Assembly: GCF_000688455.1 (NCBI RefSeq)
Contig: NZ_JIAL01000001.1
Span: forward strand, 899,001 to 963,000
Direction: 5' to 3'
Origin: Pseudacidobacterium ailaaui
GTDB lineage: Bacteria; Acidobacteriota; Terriglobia; Terriglobales; Acidobacteriaceae
Length of the DNA: 64,000 nt
Below, in pieces: positions 41,660 through 50,695 of this stretch; position 1 is the stretch's first letter, and each line of letters starts with the position of its first letter. A program made the position numbers and the translations under genes. Under the pieces are notes generated by a model. It was not told where the DNA came from and ran no database searches. It saw only the letters and a program-made list of their open reading frames with translations.

Positions 41660-43117
41660 ATGAAAAAATTTGCATTCACAGCACTTCTTGCATCTGCGTT
41701 CGTGTGCGCATCTGCCCAGGACGGGCATGTGCATTGGTTACGCAATGGCGCGCCCACAGAAGTAACCATTACCGGTGGCCCGTGGACACTCGAACAGTCC
41801 GGGGCGGCCGTCGGATTGAAATCAGCCGGATATTGCGATGCCAACGGGAACCAGATTGGAAATCCAGGCACAGAGCGGATGCAGCCTTACTATTTCCCGG
41901 TTGTGAGCGGACGCGGGAAGCACCTTCAGGGTTATTTTGACTGGCGCCCGAAAGACATCGACGAAGCGGTCGTCGCCGCCTACTCCAATGACGCAGGCCA
42001 GAGCTGGTACTTCCAGCAAAAAGCGCTTGAGCTGCGCACCACCTGCCCCGACCAGGTACAGAAATATCCTAACGGCCAGAAAGAGCCAGGCCCTGACCCG
42101 AACAATAGCGACAATGGGGATGACGACGGCCAGGGGCACCAGTTTGTCATCACGATTGGCGGTCACACCTATCTCTATACACTGGACCGCGCAAATAATC
42201 ACATTGATTCTGATGACCTGTATATCCACGAGCTGGACCCGCAGCCCGGCCTTCCGCTGAATGGAGCCCCTGCACTCGACGACGGCCCCACGGATGCAAC
42301 CAGTAGCGAGCCGGAGATCGCCACCCACACCACTGGACTGCTCAACCCGGACGGAATTCTTGGCGTCGTGCCGGGAAGCTGGCCGCTGAAAATCATCTAC
42401 GAGCAGAAAATCCTGAATGGAGACATCACAGGCAGCACTGCACTTCCCGCTTCCCAGCTTTGCAGCACCTGGTGGTCGGGCTACTACAACAGCAATCCTT
42501 TTGGAACAAAGACCAACGATGACATCACCTATCTGCGTCTGGCAGAAACCTCTGATGGCATCCACTTTAAAGACCTGGGCATTCTGCAGGGGCTGAACAA
42601 CCCCGGCGATGTAAGCCTGACGGGCACTCGCTGGTTGGCCACTGCAGGAACCATCCTCAAGCTTGACCGCGACCGCTATGGCCTCTTCTTTTCTGGCGGC
42701 GGCTGCGTAGATGGTGACTCAGACGCCTTCCACTACATTGGCTATGCGGAGTCCCACGACCTGCTGCACTGGACAGTCGTATATGGCATCAACAATCCGA
42801 TCCTGTCCACGGCCCCCATCACCATGACGGTGGGACCAAACGGCACGCCGCTGGCCTCGTCCGGACCTGGCACAACCGTCACGGTCCCGGCAAATCCTCC
42901 CGTTGCTGGAAACACGCTGGGCTTCTTTGCCGGTCGTGTCTATGCTCCGAGCGGCGCCATCTACAACCACGACACGCTGACGATCCTCTTTGCCGGATAC
43001 CATACCCAAAAGCCAAAGTATGGACTGGGTGATTATCGCACCATCGGACGTCTGAGCCTGCACGCATCACAGCCCCTTACGGATGATGATGACTGGCACC
43101 AGGACGACAATCACTAG
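41660..43117 (+). CDS. Secreted beta-propeller-like protein, glycoside-hydrolase-like
   Basis: The ATG at 41660 gives 485 residues with a signal peptide (MKKFAFTALLASAFVCASAQ). Repeated segments of the type AYSNDAGQSWYFQQKALEL, LRLAETSDGIHFKDLGIL and GYAESHDLLHWTVVYG are spaced as the blades of a five-bladed propeller, as in GH43, GH32 and GH117 enzymes. Acidic residues at blade starts cannot be assigned as catalytic with confidence. It is divergent from padR-ADOP by 187 bases. An Asn/Asp-rich loop (DPNNSDNGDDDGQG) may bind calcium. No specific substrate is inferred. Confidence 0.7.
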   Translation: MKKFAFTALLASAFVCASAQDGHVHWLRNGAPTEVTITGGPWTLEQSGAAVGLKSAGYCDANGNQIGNPGTERMQPYYFPVVSGRGKHLQGYFDWRPKDIDEAVVAAYSNDAGQSWYFQQKALELRTTCPDQVQKYPNGQKEPGPDPNNSDNGDDDGQGHQFVITIGGHTYLYTLDRANNHIDSDDLYIHELDPQPGLPLNGAPALDDGPTDATSSEPEIATHTTGLLNPDGILGVVPGSWPLKIIYEQKILNGDITGSTALPASQLCSTWWSGYYNSNPFGTKTNDDITYLRLAETSDGIHFKDLGILQGLNNPGDVSLTGTRWLATAGTILKLDRDRYGLFFSGGGCVDGDSDAFHYIGYAESHDLLHWTVVYGINNPILSTAPITMTVGPNGTPLASSGPGTTVTVPANPPVAGNTLGFFAGRVYAPSGAIYNHDTLTILFAGYHTQKPKYGLGDYRTIGRLSLHASQPLTDDDDWHQDDNH

Positions 43118-43133
43118 CTCTCAAATGCATTCC

Positions 43134-43166
43134 TTCCTGTTGCGCCGAAACCCGGCGCAGCAGGAA
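43134..43166. terminator. Bidirectional hairpin between convergent genes
   Basis: TTCCTGTTGCGCC (43134-43146) pairs with GGCGCAGCAGGAA (43154-43166), 13 pairs with one mismatch/wobble and a 7-base loop. It sits exactly between the propeller-like gene and the ribokinase stop. The T-tract is weak. Confidence 0.6.
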
Positions 43167-44114
43167 TCACAAAGGAAGATGCCCCTGCCTCTGTAGCAGC
43201 CGCTCTACCTCCTCCCGGGTCGGCATCGAGGGTTGTGCTCCGCGCCGCGTGACCGAGATGGCTGCTGCCGCCGCCGCAAAGCGCCCTGCCTCTTTCACGC
43301 TCCACCCAGAGGTCAGTCCCACGGCAAATCCACCATTCCATGTATCTCCCGCCGCGGTCGTATCCACGGCCTCCACCTCAAAGGCCGGCAACCTTTCCAT
43401 CGTTCCATCCTGGGTCGCCAGCACGACGCCCCGCGCCCCCAGCTTCAGCGCCACGCCCTTCATCCCCAGGGACAGCAGTCTCCGCGCCGCCTGCTCCGCA
43501 TCCGTGATCGTCTGTTCGCCCAAATAGAATGCCGCCTCCGTCTCATTGGGAGTAAACCAGAGCAGATGGCGGAAGACCTCTTCCGGCAGCCTCTGCGCGG
43601 GGGCCGGGTCCAGCACCAGCGGAACGCCATGTTGTCCGCAGAGCACTGCCAGATGTTCCACCGTGGCGATGGGCACTTCAAGCTGCACCAGCACCATCGC
43701 CGCACCCAGGACCGTTTCCCGATGAGCGTCCACAAATTCCGGGGTAAGGGCCGCATTCGCGCCCGGCACGACCACAATGCTGTTCTCTCCCTCCGGCTGG
43801 ACCGAGATCAATGCCACTCCCGTCGGGCCGTCTTCGCGAGCAACGCAGGCAAGGTCCACGCCTGTGTCCTGGAGCCTGGCCAGCAGCAGCTCCCCAGCCG
43901 CGTCCCTGCCCACCTTGCCCAGCATTCGCACCCGCCCGCCCAGACGCGCAGCGGCAACCGCCTGGTTGGCCCCCTTACCACCGGGATGCGTCTGAAAGCC
44001 CCAACCGCGGACCGTCTCGCCCGCAGCCGGAATCCGCTCCACGCTTGCCACCAGGTCCATATTGATGCTGCCCACCACGGCAATCCATCCGGTCTCTTCC
44101 TGCCCAAGGCTCAT
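43167..44114 (-). CDS. rbsK: Ribokinase-like PfkB carbohydrate kinase
   Basis: The ATG at 44114 follows GAGGAAAG and gives 315 residues. The PfkB landmarks are GSINMDLVASVERIPAAGET near the start, THPGGKGANQAVAAARLGG and the C-terminal VDTTAAGDTWNGGFAVGL with the catalytic Asp. The GGKGAN and NxDL signatures fit ribokinase, which phosphorylates ribose at O5. A ribose transporter is not nearby. A 700-base gap lies upstream. Ribokinase is more likely than fructokinase from the conserved motif spacing, but the sugar is not certain. Confidence 0.88.
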   Translation of the reverse strand: MSLGQEETGWIAVVGSINMDLVASVERIPAAGETVRGWGFQTHPGGKGANQAVAAARLGGRVRMLGKVGRDAAGELLLARLQDTGVDLACVAREDGPTGVALISVQPEGENSIVVVPGANAALTPEFVDAHRETVLGAAMVLVQLEVPIATVEHLAVLCGQHGVPLVLDPAPAQRLPEEVFRHLLWFTPNETEAAFYLGEQTITDAEQAARRLLSLGMKGVALKLGARGVVLATQDGTMERLPAFEVEAVDTTAAGDTWNGGFAVGLTSGWSVKEAGRFAAAAAAISVTRRGAQPSMPTREEVERLLQRQGHLPL

Positions 44115-44815
44115 CGCTTTCCTCGCACATCCATCCCCTTTCGGGAACCTTTGCACATCCAACAGTGCAACGGCCCTGGAGGCATGTCCGGTCCCGAAAC
44201 GCTGCTGCTGTTATATCAGGCGAAATCAGCGTCCGGGGCAGCACAGTTTTTGTAGCAAAAGGACGCCTTTTCCTTGAAGGATTCACATGCTTTCAACAGG
44301 CCCGATGCGCTGCATCTCCTAGAGCTGTGCGGAGAAATCAAAATCACGTGAATCGCCGGTAAAATTTTCATCTCTCTTTCGCTTCATCTTCCCCATTTAC
44401 ACGGCGCTCTGGGCTTCGTACTCTCGGAAAGCGTTCAGAAATCAGATGTGATTCTGAAACGCAACTTTCGCCGATATCACACAACTGAATGAGGGCCGGA
44501 GCGCGTGGAGCATGCGCGCTTGCAGCGGCTGGATTGCATCCGTGCCTGCTATCTTCCCGGGACGTATCCGGGAAACGCGCAGGCGGTGCAGAAGCTGCTC
44601 CCGTTGTTGCGCTGGCAACCATGTTCCCCCTTCGGCCCAACCGCACCCCGACTGAGGCGGGGACTGCGGCGCCGCGCAAGCGCGTGGAGGGTGTCCCATT
44701 TTTTTCGAACGGGACCTCCACGCCGCGCGGGTGCCCCCTCTTTGCCTTTTTCCGGTGCGGAAAACATGGAACCTTGCAGCCGCCTTCGCACTGCTTGCGA
44801 AGCTTTCAGGAAAAT
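44115..44815. other. 700-base gap between ribokinase and receiver genes
   Basis: No gene is supported here on either strand. The segment contains TGTGAT (44447-44452) and ATCACA (44476-44481) as an inverted repeat spaced 23 bases, a TTCCCGG/CCGGGAA hairpin near 44563-44583, and an imperfect hairpin GCGTGGAGG/CCTCCACGC at about 44682-44723 with a GTCCC/GGGAC inner stem. The GC is high in the last half. A non-coding RNA or a dispersed repeat cannot be excluded. Confidence 0.4.
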
Positions 44816-45244
44816 ATGAGGCCCAGAAAAGTAATTCTTTGCGTTGATGATAATGAACAGGCCCTGTCCGTTCGCAAATTTATGCTGGAAACACGTGGCT
44901 ATCGTGTTGTCACGGCGCTGAGTGCTGAGGAAGCGCTTGAGCTCTTCCGCGCCGGTGGAATTGACCTGGTGCTGAGCGACCTGATCATGCCGCAAATGGA
45001 CGGCAATGAGATGGTCCGGCGCATGAAAGACATCGCCCCTGAGGTTCCCATGGTGCTGCTGAGCGGCACCGTCAAGGCCTTCGACCGCGCCAGCCACGCC
45101 GACGCCTTCCTGCCCAAAGGCGCCTGCACGCCGCTGGAAATGCTGGAGCGCATTCGCATCATGATTGCGCGGAAGCGCGGTCCAAAGCGCGCCACGCCAC
45201 GGCCCTTCTATCAGCCGCAGACGGCCCTCTCCTCGATCGCATAA
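44816..45244 (+). CDS. Stand-alone response-regulator receiver protein
   Basis: The ATG at 44816 follows AGGA and gives 142 residues, a single receiver domain. [20 protein letters not shown] gives the acidic pair, [16 protein letters not shown] the phosphoacceptor Asp, VLLSGT the Thr/Ser switch and DAFLPKG the conserved Lys. A short basic tail ([18 protein letters not shown]) follows and no output domain. Such proteins relay phosphate or act through protein contact. No histidine kinase is nearby, so the partner is unknown. The LolD-like ATPase gene follows 94 bases later on the same strand. Confidence 0.9.
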   Translation: MRPRKVILCVDDNEQALSVRKFMLETRGYRVVTALSAEEALELFRAGGIDLVLSDLIMPQMDGNEMVRRMKDIAPEVPMVLLSGTVKAFDRASHADAFLPKGACTPLEMLERIRIMIARKRGPKRATPRPFYQPQTALSSIA

Positions 45245-45338
45245 TTCCGAAGCCCCGCCCCCGGCTAAAGGCACATGTCCTTATCTCTCCCGGGGGCGCA
45301 GAAAAAAGAGGCGCTCTCACCTCCTTTACAATCAAAGA

Positions 45339-46058
45339 GTGCAGCCGATCATTACCGCTGAAAATCTGTCTAAGACCTATCGCGTAGGCAAAATCGATGT
45401 TCCCGCCCTGCGCAAAGCCACGTTCCATGTGGAACGCGGAGAGTTTGTCAGCATTGTTGGCCCTTCAGGCAGCGGCAAATCTACTCTTTTTTACATCCTG
45501 GGTGGACTGACACAGCCTACCTCGGGCCGCGTGGTGATTGATGGCGTCGATTTCAGCGCGCTCAGCGACGCCGAACGGACCAGGATGCGCAAGTCTAAAA
45601 TCGGCTTCGTTTTTCAGCGCTTCAATCTGCTGCCTACGCTCAATGCACTGCAGAACATTGAAATTGCCTATGAGATCTCCGGGCGCAAAGAGCCGCTCGA
45701 CCGCAAGTATCTTGACCATCTTGCGGACCTGCTTGGTATCCGCGGCCGTCTGTCCCATCGTCCGGCCGAGCTTTCCGGCGGCGAACAGCAGCGTGTCGCC
45801 ATGGCGCGCGCTCTGATTACACACCCGTCCATCATCCTCGCCGATGAACCCACCGGCAACCTGGACAGCAAGAACTCTGAAGCGGTCCTGGACATGTTGA
45901 TGCGCTCCAATCGCGAGCTGAACCAGACCATCCTGATGATTACGCACAACCCTGAGGCCGCAGTCATCGCCGACCGCATCCTGCACATGAAAGATGGCGA
46001 AATCGTGAACATCGAAGCCGGCCGGGGAAAAGGCAAAGTCAGCTACGTGGGCGTTTAG
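45339..46058 (+). CDS. ABC transporter ATPase of the LolD/MacB type
   Basis: Starting at GTG 45339, the protein has 239 residues. The motifs are Walker [11 protein letters not shown], the signature [15 protein letters not shown], Walker [15 protein letters not shown] and the switch His in [11 protein letters not shown]. The family drives lipoprotein release (LolCDE), MacB-type efflux or FtsX; the ADOP permeases elsewhere in the window lack their own ATPase, so this could serve them, but its place just upstream of bamA and skp points to outer-membrane traffic. A permease does not adjoin it. The GTG lacks a strong ribosome site. Confidence 0.88.
   Translation: MQPIITAENLSKTYRVGKIDVPALRKATFHVERGEFVSIVGPSGSGKSTLFYILGGLTQPTSGRVVIDGVDFSALSDAERTRMRKSKIGFVFQRFNLLPTLNALQNIEIAYEISGRKEPLDRKYLDHLADLLGIRGRLSHRPAELSGGEQQRVAMARALITHPSIILADEPTGNLDSKNSEAVLDMLMRSNRELNQTILMITHNPEAAVIADRILHMKDGEIVNIEAGRGKGKVSYVGV
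45422..45435. other. parS-like 14-bp near-palindrome in the ATPase gene
   Basis: GTTCCATGTGGAAC differs by one base from the parS core GTTCCACGTGGAAC. It lies in the coding sequence. A full 16-base comparison has three mismatches, so ParB binding is doubtful. Confidence 0.2.
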
Positions 46059-46464
46059 GACTATGCGATCGAGGCGCTCCTCCGGCCTCAGCACCAGCTG
46101 GTTACGACAACGCCCCGTGGCCTGGTCGAGGCCCTCGGTCCCCGGTCCATCTCCCCGGACGCCGATTCCAGTCCCCCAAAACCCCATCTATTCGATAGAC
46201 TAAGAACGGATTTCCAGTTCCAGACGCCGGCCAGGCAAAGCGGAAGGAAGCAGCAGGCCGGAATGCGGCGGTCCAGCAAGAGATACGGTTTGGCTGCAAA
46301 CCAAATCTCCTCTCGACCGTCGGAATGGTGATGGCTCCAGAATGACTGGGAAGGCGGTCCAAGATGCTCCGGGGTTGGGAACACCGCCTCCGGTCACTTA
46401 TAATCGCTTTTTCCTCAATCTTAGATCTGACTTTTGCAGTGAGGGTGTGCCTATTTTTCCCGTC
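46059..46464 (+). promoter_or_regulatory. 406-base gap upstream of bamA with a promoter at 46375-46404
   Basis: No gene is supported on either strand. TTGGGA (46375-46380) and a perfect TATAAT (46399-46404), spaced 18 bases, form a likely promoter with a leader of about 55 bases to the chosen bamA start. Upstream of that, I see a short TCTAT-TCG-ATAGA dyad near 46188-46200 and nothing else recognisable. Confidence 0.55.
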
Positions 46465-49320
46465 ATGCCAGAGAGCGCAGGCTCTCCAGTAAAAACCAGC
46501 AAGCTCCGCCGCATGTTGAAGCCATTGGCCTTCATTCTCCTTTGCTTCACCGTCTTCGATGTTTGGGCGCAGTCTTCCGAGACGATCACTCAGATCCGCG
46601 TGATCGGCAACCGCCGCATTCCTAAGGAGACCATCCTGGCCCGGCTGTTCAGCCACGAAGGCGAGCAGTTTGACCCCACCACGATCGAGCGCGACTTCAA
46701 TTCCCTGTGGAACACGGGATATTTTGAGGACGTCCGCATCGAGCGTGAGGACAATCCGAAAGGCGGCATCATTCTGGACATCTATGTCCGGGAAAAACCC
46801 ACCATCCGCGAAATCAACTATAAGGGCCTGAATTCGGTAACACAGTCGGACGTGCTGGACCGCTTTAAGAAGGAGAAGGTGGGCCTGTCGGTGGAAAGCC
46901 AGTATGACCCCACCCGCATTGCACGCGCCGAGACCGTCCTTAAGGAGTTGCTGGCCGAGCATGGCCGCCAGTTTGCCACCATCAAGGCCGATGTGAAGAC
47001 CATTCCTCCGGCTTCGGTACAGGTGAACTTCCTCATCAAAGAGGGCCCGAAGGTCAAGGTCGGCAATATCAGCTTCACTGGCAACCAGCACATTCCGGCG
47101 CGGGACCTGCGTCGCGCCATGAAAAATCTGCGGCCCATTGGTATTCCGCACTCCATCTTCTTTGAGGACCTGTTTGCCCGCACCTATGACGCCAGCAAGC
47201 TTGAAGAAGACGCCGAGCGGGTGCGCCAGGCCTACCGTGACAAGGGCTATTTCCGCGCCTCTACGGGAGAACCACTGACCCATCTGCGGAATGAAGGCGG
47301 CCTGTCCCTGTTTACCTTCCGCCCGCGCAAGGGCAAGCGGATTGATATCCGCATTCCCGTCGACGAAGGCGCGCGTTATCGCCTGGGCTACATTCACTTC
47401 ACCGGCAGCAAGATCCAGAACCTGAACGTAAATGCCTTGCGGGCACAGTTTCCGCTTAAAGATGGCGAGTGGTTCAACTTCACCGCCTTCGGCAAGGGCC
47501 TGCAAAATCTGCAGAAGGCCTACAGCACCCTGGGATACATTAACTTCACCGCTAACCCGGTCCCGAAGATTGATGACGACAAAAAGATCGTCTCCTTCGA
47601 TGTGGAGCTGGATGAAGGCAAGCAGTTCTATGTCTCGCGGATTGAGTTCCAGGGCAACACGGTGACACGCGACTTCGTCATCCGCCGCGAGTTGTATCTT
47701 GAGGAAGGCCAGGTCTACAACAGCCACCTGTGGGAATTGAGCCTGCTGCGACTCAACCAGCTTGATTACTTCGACCCTCTCAAGGTAGACCAGGACACCG
47801 AGATCCACCAGAACCCGGAAGCCGGGACCGTAGATCTCCTGCTGAAGGTGCACGAAAAGGGCAAGAACTCCATTGGTCTCAATGGCGGAGTCAGCGGCCT
47901 GTCGGGCACTTTCCTTGGTCTGAACTACCAGACGAACAACTTCCTGGGCCTGGGCGAAACCTTGAGCGTGCAGGCGAGCGCTGGCAACCTCTCGCGCAAC
48001 CTGCTGTTCAGCTTCAATGAGCCGTATATTCGCAATAAGCCGATCAATGCCGGCTTCTCGATTTACTCCAGCAAATACGACTACAACGCATCGAAGGCAT
48101 ATAACCTCTCCGGACTGGACACAAACACCAGCCAGGCAGTCAATTCACTGGTACAGAACTATAACCAGTCCACGACCGGATTTACCGTCTCCTTTGCCTA
48201 TCCTATTCGCCACTCGTTCAAGCGCCTGGGCTTTACCTACGCGCTCAACCGCTCTTCTGTGACGACCTTCAGCCAGGCGTCGCAGAACCTCTTCCAGACG
48301 CTGGCCTTCCGCACCGGCATCCAGGGACAGAATTCTCTGGAAGGCATCGTGAACAGCATGGCCTCCTTCAGTTTCTCGTGGAACAAGCTGGATTCGGTCT
48401 ACATGCCTCGTTCCGGGTCTGAGCTGAACGCCATCCTCCAGCTTTCCGGACTCTGGGGCAATGTGCGTTACATCAGCCCCATTGTCGAATACAAGCAGTT
48501 CAAGCCCATCAAGTGGTTCCACTTTAACAACGAAGGGCGCAATGTCTTCGGATACCGCATCCAGGCAAACTATATCCAGGGCTTCAGCGGCGACGTAGCA
48601 CCCCCCTTCAACCGCTTCTATGGCGGCGGCGAGGCCGATATTCGCGGGTTCGACATCCGGACGCTCTCTCCCTATGGGTTCGTCCCCACGCGCGTGCAAT
48701 TCAACCTCACCAATCCGGACGGCAACTGCGTTCCACAGGACCCGACCAATCCGCAGACCAACCAGTGCATCAAGGTGCCGATTCCTGTCTACGGAATCAG
48801 CTCCATTGGCGGCGACACACAGATTGTTGGCAACATGGAGTACCGCATCCCTCTGGTCGGCCGCACTGCCGCACTGGAGCTGTTTAACGACTTTGGAATG
48901 GTCATGGCGGTCAGCAGCGGCCAGTTGAAGCAAAGCCCGCAGGGTTATGACCAGCTCAATGCCCCTCTGTATGGCTGCCCGAATTACGTAAACGGGGCCT
49001 GCGTTGGCGGACAACAGATCCAGTTTGACCGCTACATCCGTCCAATCCCGGGCACAAATTATGTCCCGCGTGATTCCATCGGGGCGCAGATCTCCGTCAT
49101 GGTGCCCATCATCAACGCACCCTTCCGCATTTACTACGCCTACAACCCGCTGCGCCTGCACACGCAGTTCAATGGGGAAAACCTGATTACCCGCAGTATG
49201 TTCCCCGCTGGCGGCGCCGGCGACTACAGCTACGCCCAGGCCACCCAGCTGTACGGATCAACCTATCAGCTGCGGGAACCGACGAAGACCTTCCGCTTGA
49301 CCGTAAGTACTACGTTCTAA
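46465..49320 (+). CDS. bamA: Outer-membrane barrel assembly factor BamA
   Basis: From ATG 46465 the protein has 951 residues; ATG 46513 is an alternative. A signal peptide (LKPLAFILLCFTVFDVWAQ) precedes five POTRA domains (first ITQIRVIGNRRIPKETILAR; last KQFYVSRIEFQGNTVTRDFV), then the 16-strand barrel starting near GLNGGVSGLSGTFLGLNYQT. The VRGF-like motif of the lid loop appears as ADIRGFDIRTLSPYG, and the barrel closes with a terminal Phe (TFRLTVSTTF), the usual barrel signal. BamA inserts proteins into the outer membrane. The LolD-like ATPase lies upstream and the chaperone Skp downstream, consistent with an outer-membrane cluster. It is longer than the E. coli homologue (810). Confidence 0.96.
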   Translation: MPESAGSPVKTSKLRRMLKPLAFILLCFTVFDVWAQSSETITQIRVIGNRRIPKETILARLFSHEGEQFDPTTIERDFNSLWNTGYFEDVRIEREDNPKGGIILDIYVREKPTIREINYKGLNSVTQSDVLDRFKKEKVGLSVESQYDPTRIARAETVLKELLAEHGRQFATIKADVKTIPPASVQVNFLIKEGPKVKVGNISFTGNQHIPARDLRRAMKNLRPIGIPHSIFFEDLFARTYDASKLEEDAERVRQAYRDKGYFRASTGEPLTHLRNEGGLSLFTFRPRKGKRIDIRIPVDEGARYRLGYIHFTGSKIQNLNVNALRAQFPLKDGEWFNFTAFGKGLQNLQKAYSTLGYINFTANPVPKIDDDKKIVSFDVELDEGKQFYVSRIEFQGNTVTRDFVIRRELYLEEGQVYNSHLWELSLLRLNQLDYFDPLKVDQDTEIHQNPEAGTVDLLLKVHEKGKNSIGLNGGVSGLSGTFLGLNYQTNNFLGLGETLSVQASAGNLSRNLLFSFNEPYIRNKPINAGFSIYSSKYDYNASKAYNLSGLDTNTSQAVNSLVQNYNQSTTGFTVSFAYPIRHSFKRLGFTYALNRSSVTTFSQASQNLFQTLAFRTGIQGQNSLEGIVNSMASFSFSWNKLDSVYMPRSGSELNAILQLSGLWGNVRYISPIVEYKQFKPIKWFHFNNEGRNVFGYRIQANYIQGFSGDVAPPFNRFYGGGEADIRGFDIRTLSPYGFVPTRVQFNLTNPDGNCVPQDPTNPQTNQCIKVPIPVYGISSIGGDTQIVGNMEYRIPLVGRTAALELFNDFGMVMAVSSGQLKQSPQGYDQLNAPLYGCPNYVNGACVGGQQIQFDRYIRPIPGTNYVPRDSIGAQISVMVPIINAPFRIYYAYNPLRLHTQFNGENLITRSMFPAGGAGDYSYAQATQLYGSTYQLREPTKTFRLTVSTTF

Positions 49321-49334
49321 TGCGGTTCAACCCA

Positions 49335-49367
49335 GGCCCCGTCCCTCGGCGGATGGGGCCTTTTTCA
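49335..49367 (+). terminator. Rho-independent terminator after bamA
   Basis: GGCCCCGTCC and GGATGGGGCC (49335-49344, 49351-49360), one wobble pair, with a 6-base loop are followed by TTTTTCATTT. A second, T-less hairpin (GTCTCGGCG / CGCCGAGAC) lies at 49396-49418. Confidence 0.8.
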
Positions 49368-49458
49368 TTTGTCTGCAGCATCATCCAGTTCCCTTGTCTC
49401 GGCGTGCAACGCCGAGACCCGCGAACTGCAATTATTTTCATGGGATTTCTTCCGGAAT

Positions 49459-49489
49459 TTGACCGTTGCTCCCCGGATTTCTATATAAT
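49459..49489 (+). promoter_or_regulatory. Promoter of skp
   Basis: TTGACC (49459-49464) is followed 17 bases later by TATATA (49482-49487), with TATAAT overlapping at 49484-49489. Transcription would begin about 175 bases before the skp ATG. The leader contains a CCTTTCG/CGAAAGG hairpin near 49541-49558. Confidence 0.65.
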
Positions 49490-49671
49490 TCGCTTGAGTT
49501 CCTGAAAATGTCCGCTGTCCGTGTTTCTGTCTGTGCCGGCCTTTCGGAGACGAAAGGAAGTGGCACCCTGTATGAAACGCCTCAGCCCGGAAATGCAGGG
49601 AGCGAAAAACCATGCTTCCGCACAGAAATGCGGACGAAAACACCCAAGAACCAAAGGAGTTTCTGATTTCC

Positions 49672-50334
49672 ATGAAGCGTTCGTTAGCCCTCGTTTGCAT
49701 GCTTGCGTCCGGCCTCGGCTTTTCTGCACTGGCCCAGGCAGGCGCTACTGACCCCGCGCCCAGCGCCCCGGCTGCTGTTGCGCCTACAGGCGGCACAAAA
49801 ATCGCCATCATCGCATTTCAGCCCGCCGTCATGCAGACGAATGAGGGTCAGCGCAATTTTGCGGACCTGCAGAAAAAGTATGAACCGAAGCGCGAGCAAC
49901 TGAAACAGATGAGCGATGAGATTGATAACCTCAAAAAGCAGCTACAGGCCGCCGGGAACAACCTGAGCGATACTGAGCGCCAGAACCGCCTGCGCACCAT
50001 TGATGAAAAGGAAAAGGCCTATCAGCGCCTCGGCGAAGATACGCAGAACGACTTCCAGCAGGACCTGCAGAACACCTATCAGCAGATTGCTGAAAAGTTT
50101 TACAACGTCCTCCAGGGATATGCGCAACAGAATGGCTATTCGGTGGTAATTGATTCCAGCTCGCAGGCCAGCCCGGTTCTCTGGGCCAGCGAAGCGACCA
50201 ACATCACCAATGCAGTCATTCAGGCCTATAACCAGAAGTCTGGCGTTCCCGCACCGGCGGCAGGCAGCGCGGCAGCCCCCGCGGCTCCGACACCGCACAC
50301 CACCCGTCCGGCCGGAGCGGCCCCGAAGAACTAG
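49672..50334 (+). CDS. skp: OmpH/Skp-like periplasmic chaperone
   Basis: From ATG 49672, with AAAGGAG 12 bases upstream, the protein has 220 residues. A signal peptide (MKRSLALVCMLASGLGFSAL) leads to a beta strand (GTKIAIIAFQPAVMQTNEGQ) and long charged coiled coils (LQKKYEPKREQLKQMSDEID onward), then a VVIDSSSQ strand closing the Skp fold. The C-terminus is Ala/Pro-rich and longer than in E. coli. Skp holds unfolded outer-membrane proteins on the way to BamA. It has its own promoter after the bamA terminator. Confidence 0.92.
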   Translation: MKRSLALVCMLASGLGFSALAQAGATDPAPSAPAAVAPTGGTKIAIIAFQPAVMQTNEGQRNFADLQKKYEPKREQLKQMSDEIDNLKKQLQAAGNNLSDTERQNRLRTIDEKEKAYQRLGEDTQNDFQQDLQNTYQQIAEKFYNVLQGYAQQNGYSVVIDSSSQASPVLWASEATNITNAVIQAYNQKSGVPAPAAGSAAAPAAPTPHTTRPAGAAPKN

Positions 50335-50695
50335 TAACTTTTCACTCCATTTTTCAAAGCCCCGGTTACTTTCGGGGCTTTTCTGTTTTCCTTTTCCGCA
50401 CTCCTATCCTGTGGAAAAAATTGTGGAATATCTAGCTGCCTCTTCAAAGCAAATCTTCTGCCCGCTTCTCCGCATTGCTCGGTGGTACAGGATTTCGCCC
50501 TAAATGCTTTCTTTTCAATCAAGAAGCAATGAATGCCTGGACTGTTTTCTTGAAGAAGATACAGAAGTGCTTCTCAGGACAAGTCTCCTGCTTTCCACAG
50601 GCCAGGTTAAAAGAGTATGAAACCTTCGGAACTGCCCATGGTACCGTGGCCGACGTCGACCGGAGAAAAGTCCGGCCCATTCCGGCGGTCCGGGC
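50335..50695. other. 361-base gap after skp with one terminator
   Basis: The skp terminator lies at 50356-50383. The rest, about 310 bases, is downstream of both convergent genes. It contains TGTGGAAAA (50411-50419) and related loose DnaA-box-like words but no cluster of good boxes, and no gene. Confidence 0.4.
50356..50383 (+). terminator. Rho-independent terminator after skp
   Basis: AAAGCCCCG (50356-50364) and CGGGGCTTT (50373-50381) form a perfect 9-bp stem with an 8-base loop, followed by TTCTGTTTTCC. Confidence 0.8.

Noticed and set aside
44682-44723. Riboswitch ahead of the receiver gene
   Set aside because: A hairpin is present but matches no riboswitch class I know, and the receiver gene is not a typical target.
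46102-47853. 583-codon open frame antisense to bamA
   Set aside because: It overlaps the POTRA coding region of bamA, and its translation has no coherent fold.
50405-50620. DnaA-box-like words (TGTGGAAAA, TTTCCACAG)
   Set aside because: They differ by one or two bases from TTATCCACA, are sparse, and no AT-rich unwinding region or dnaA/dnaN neighbour is present, so an origin is not supported.
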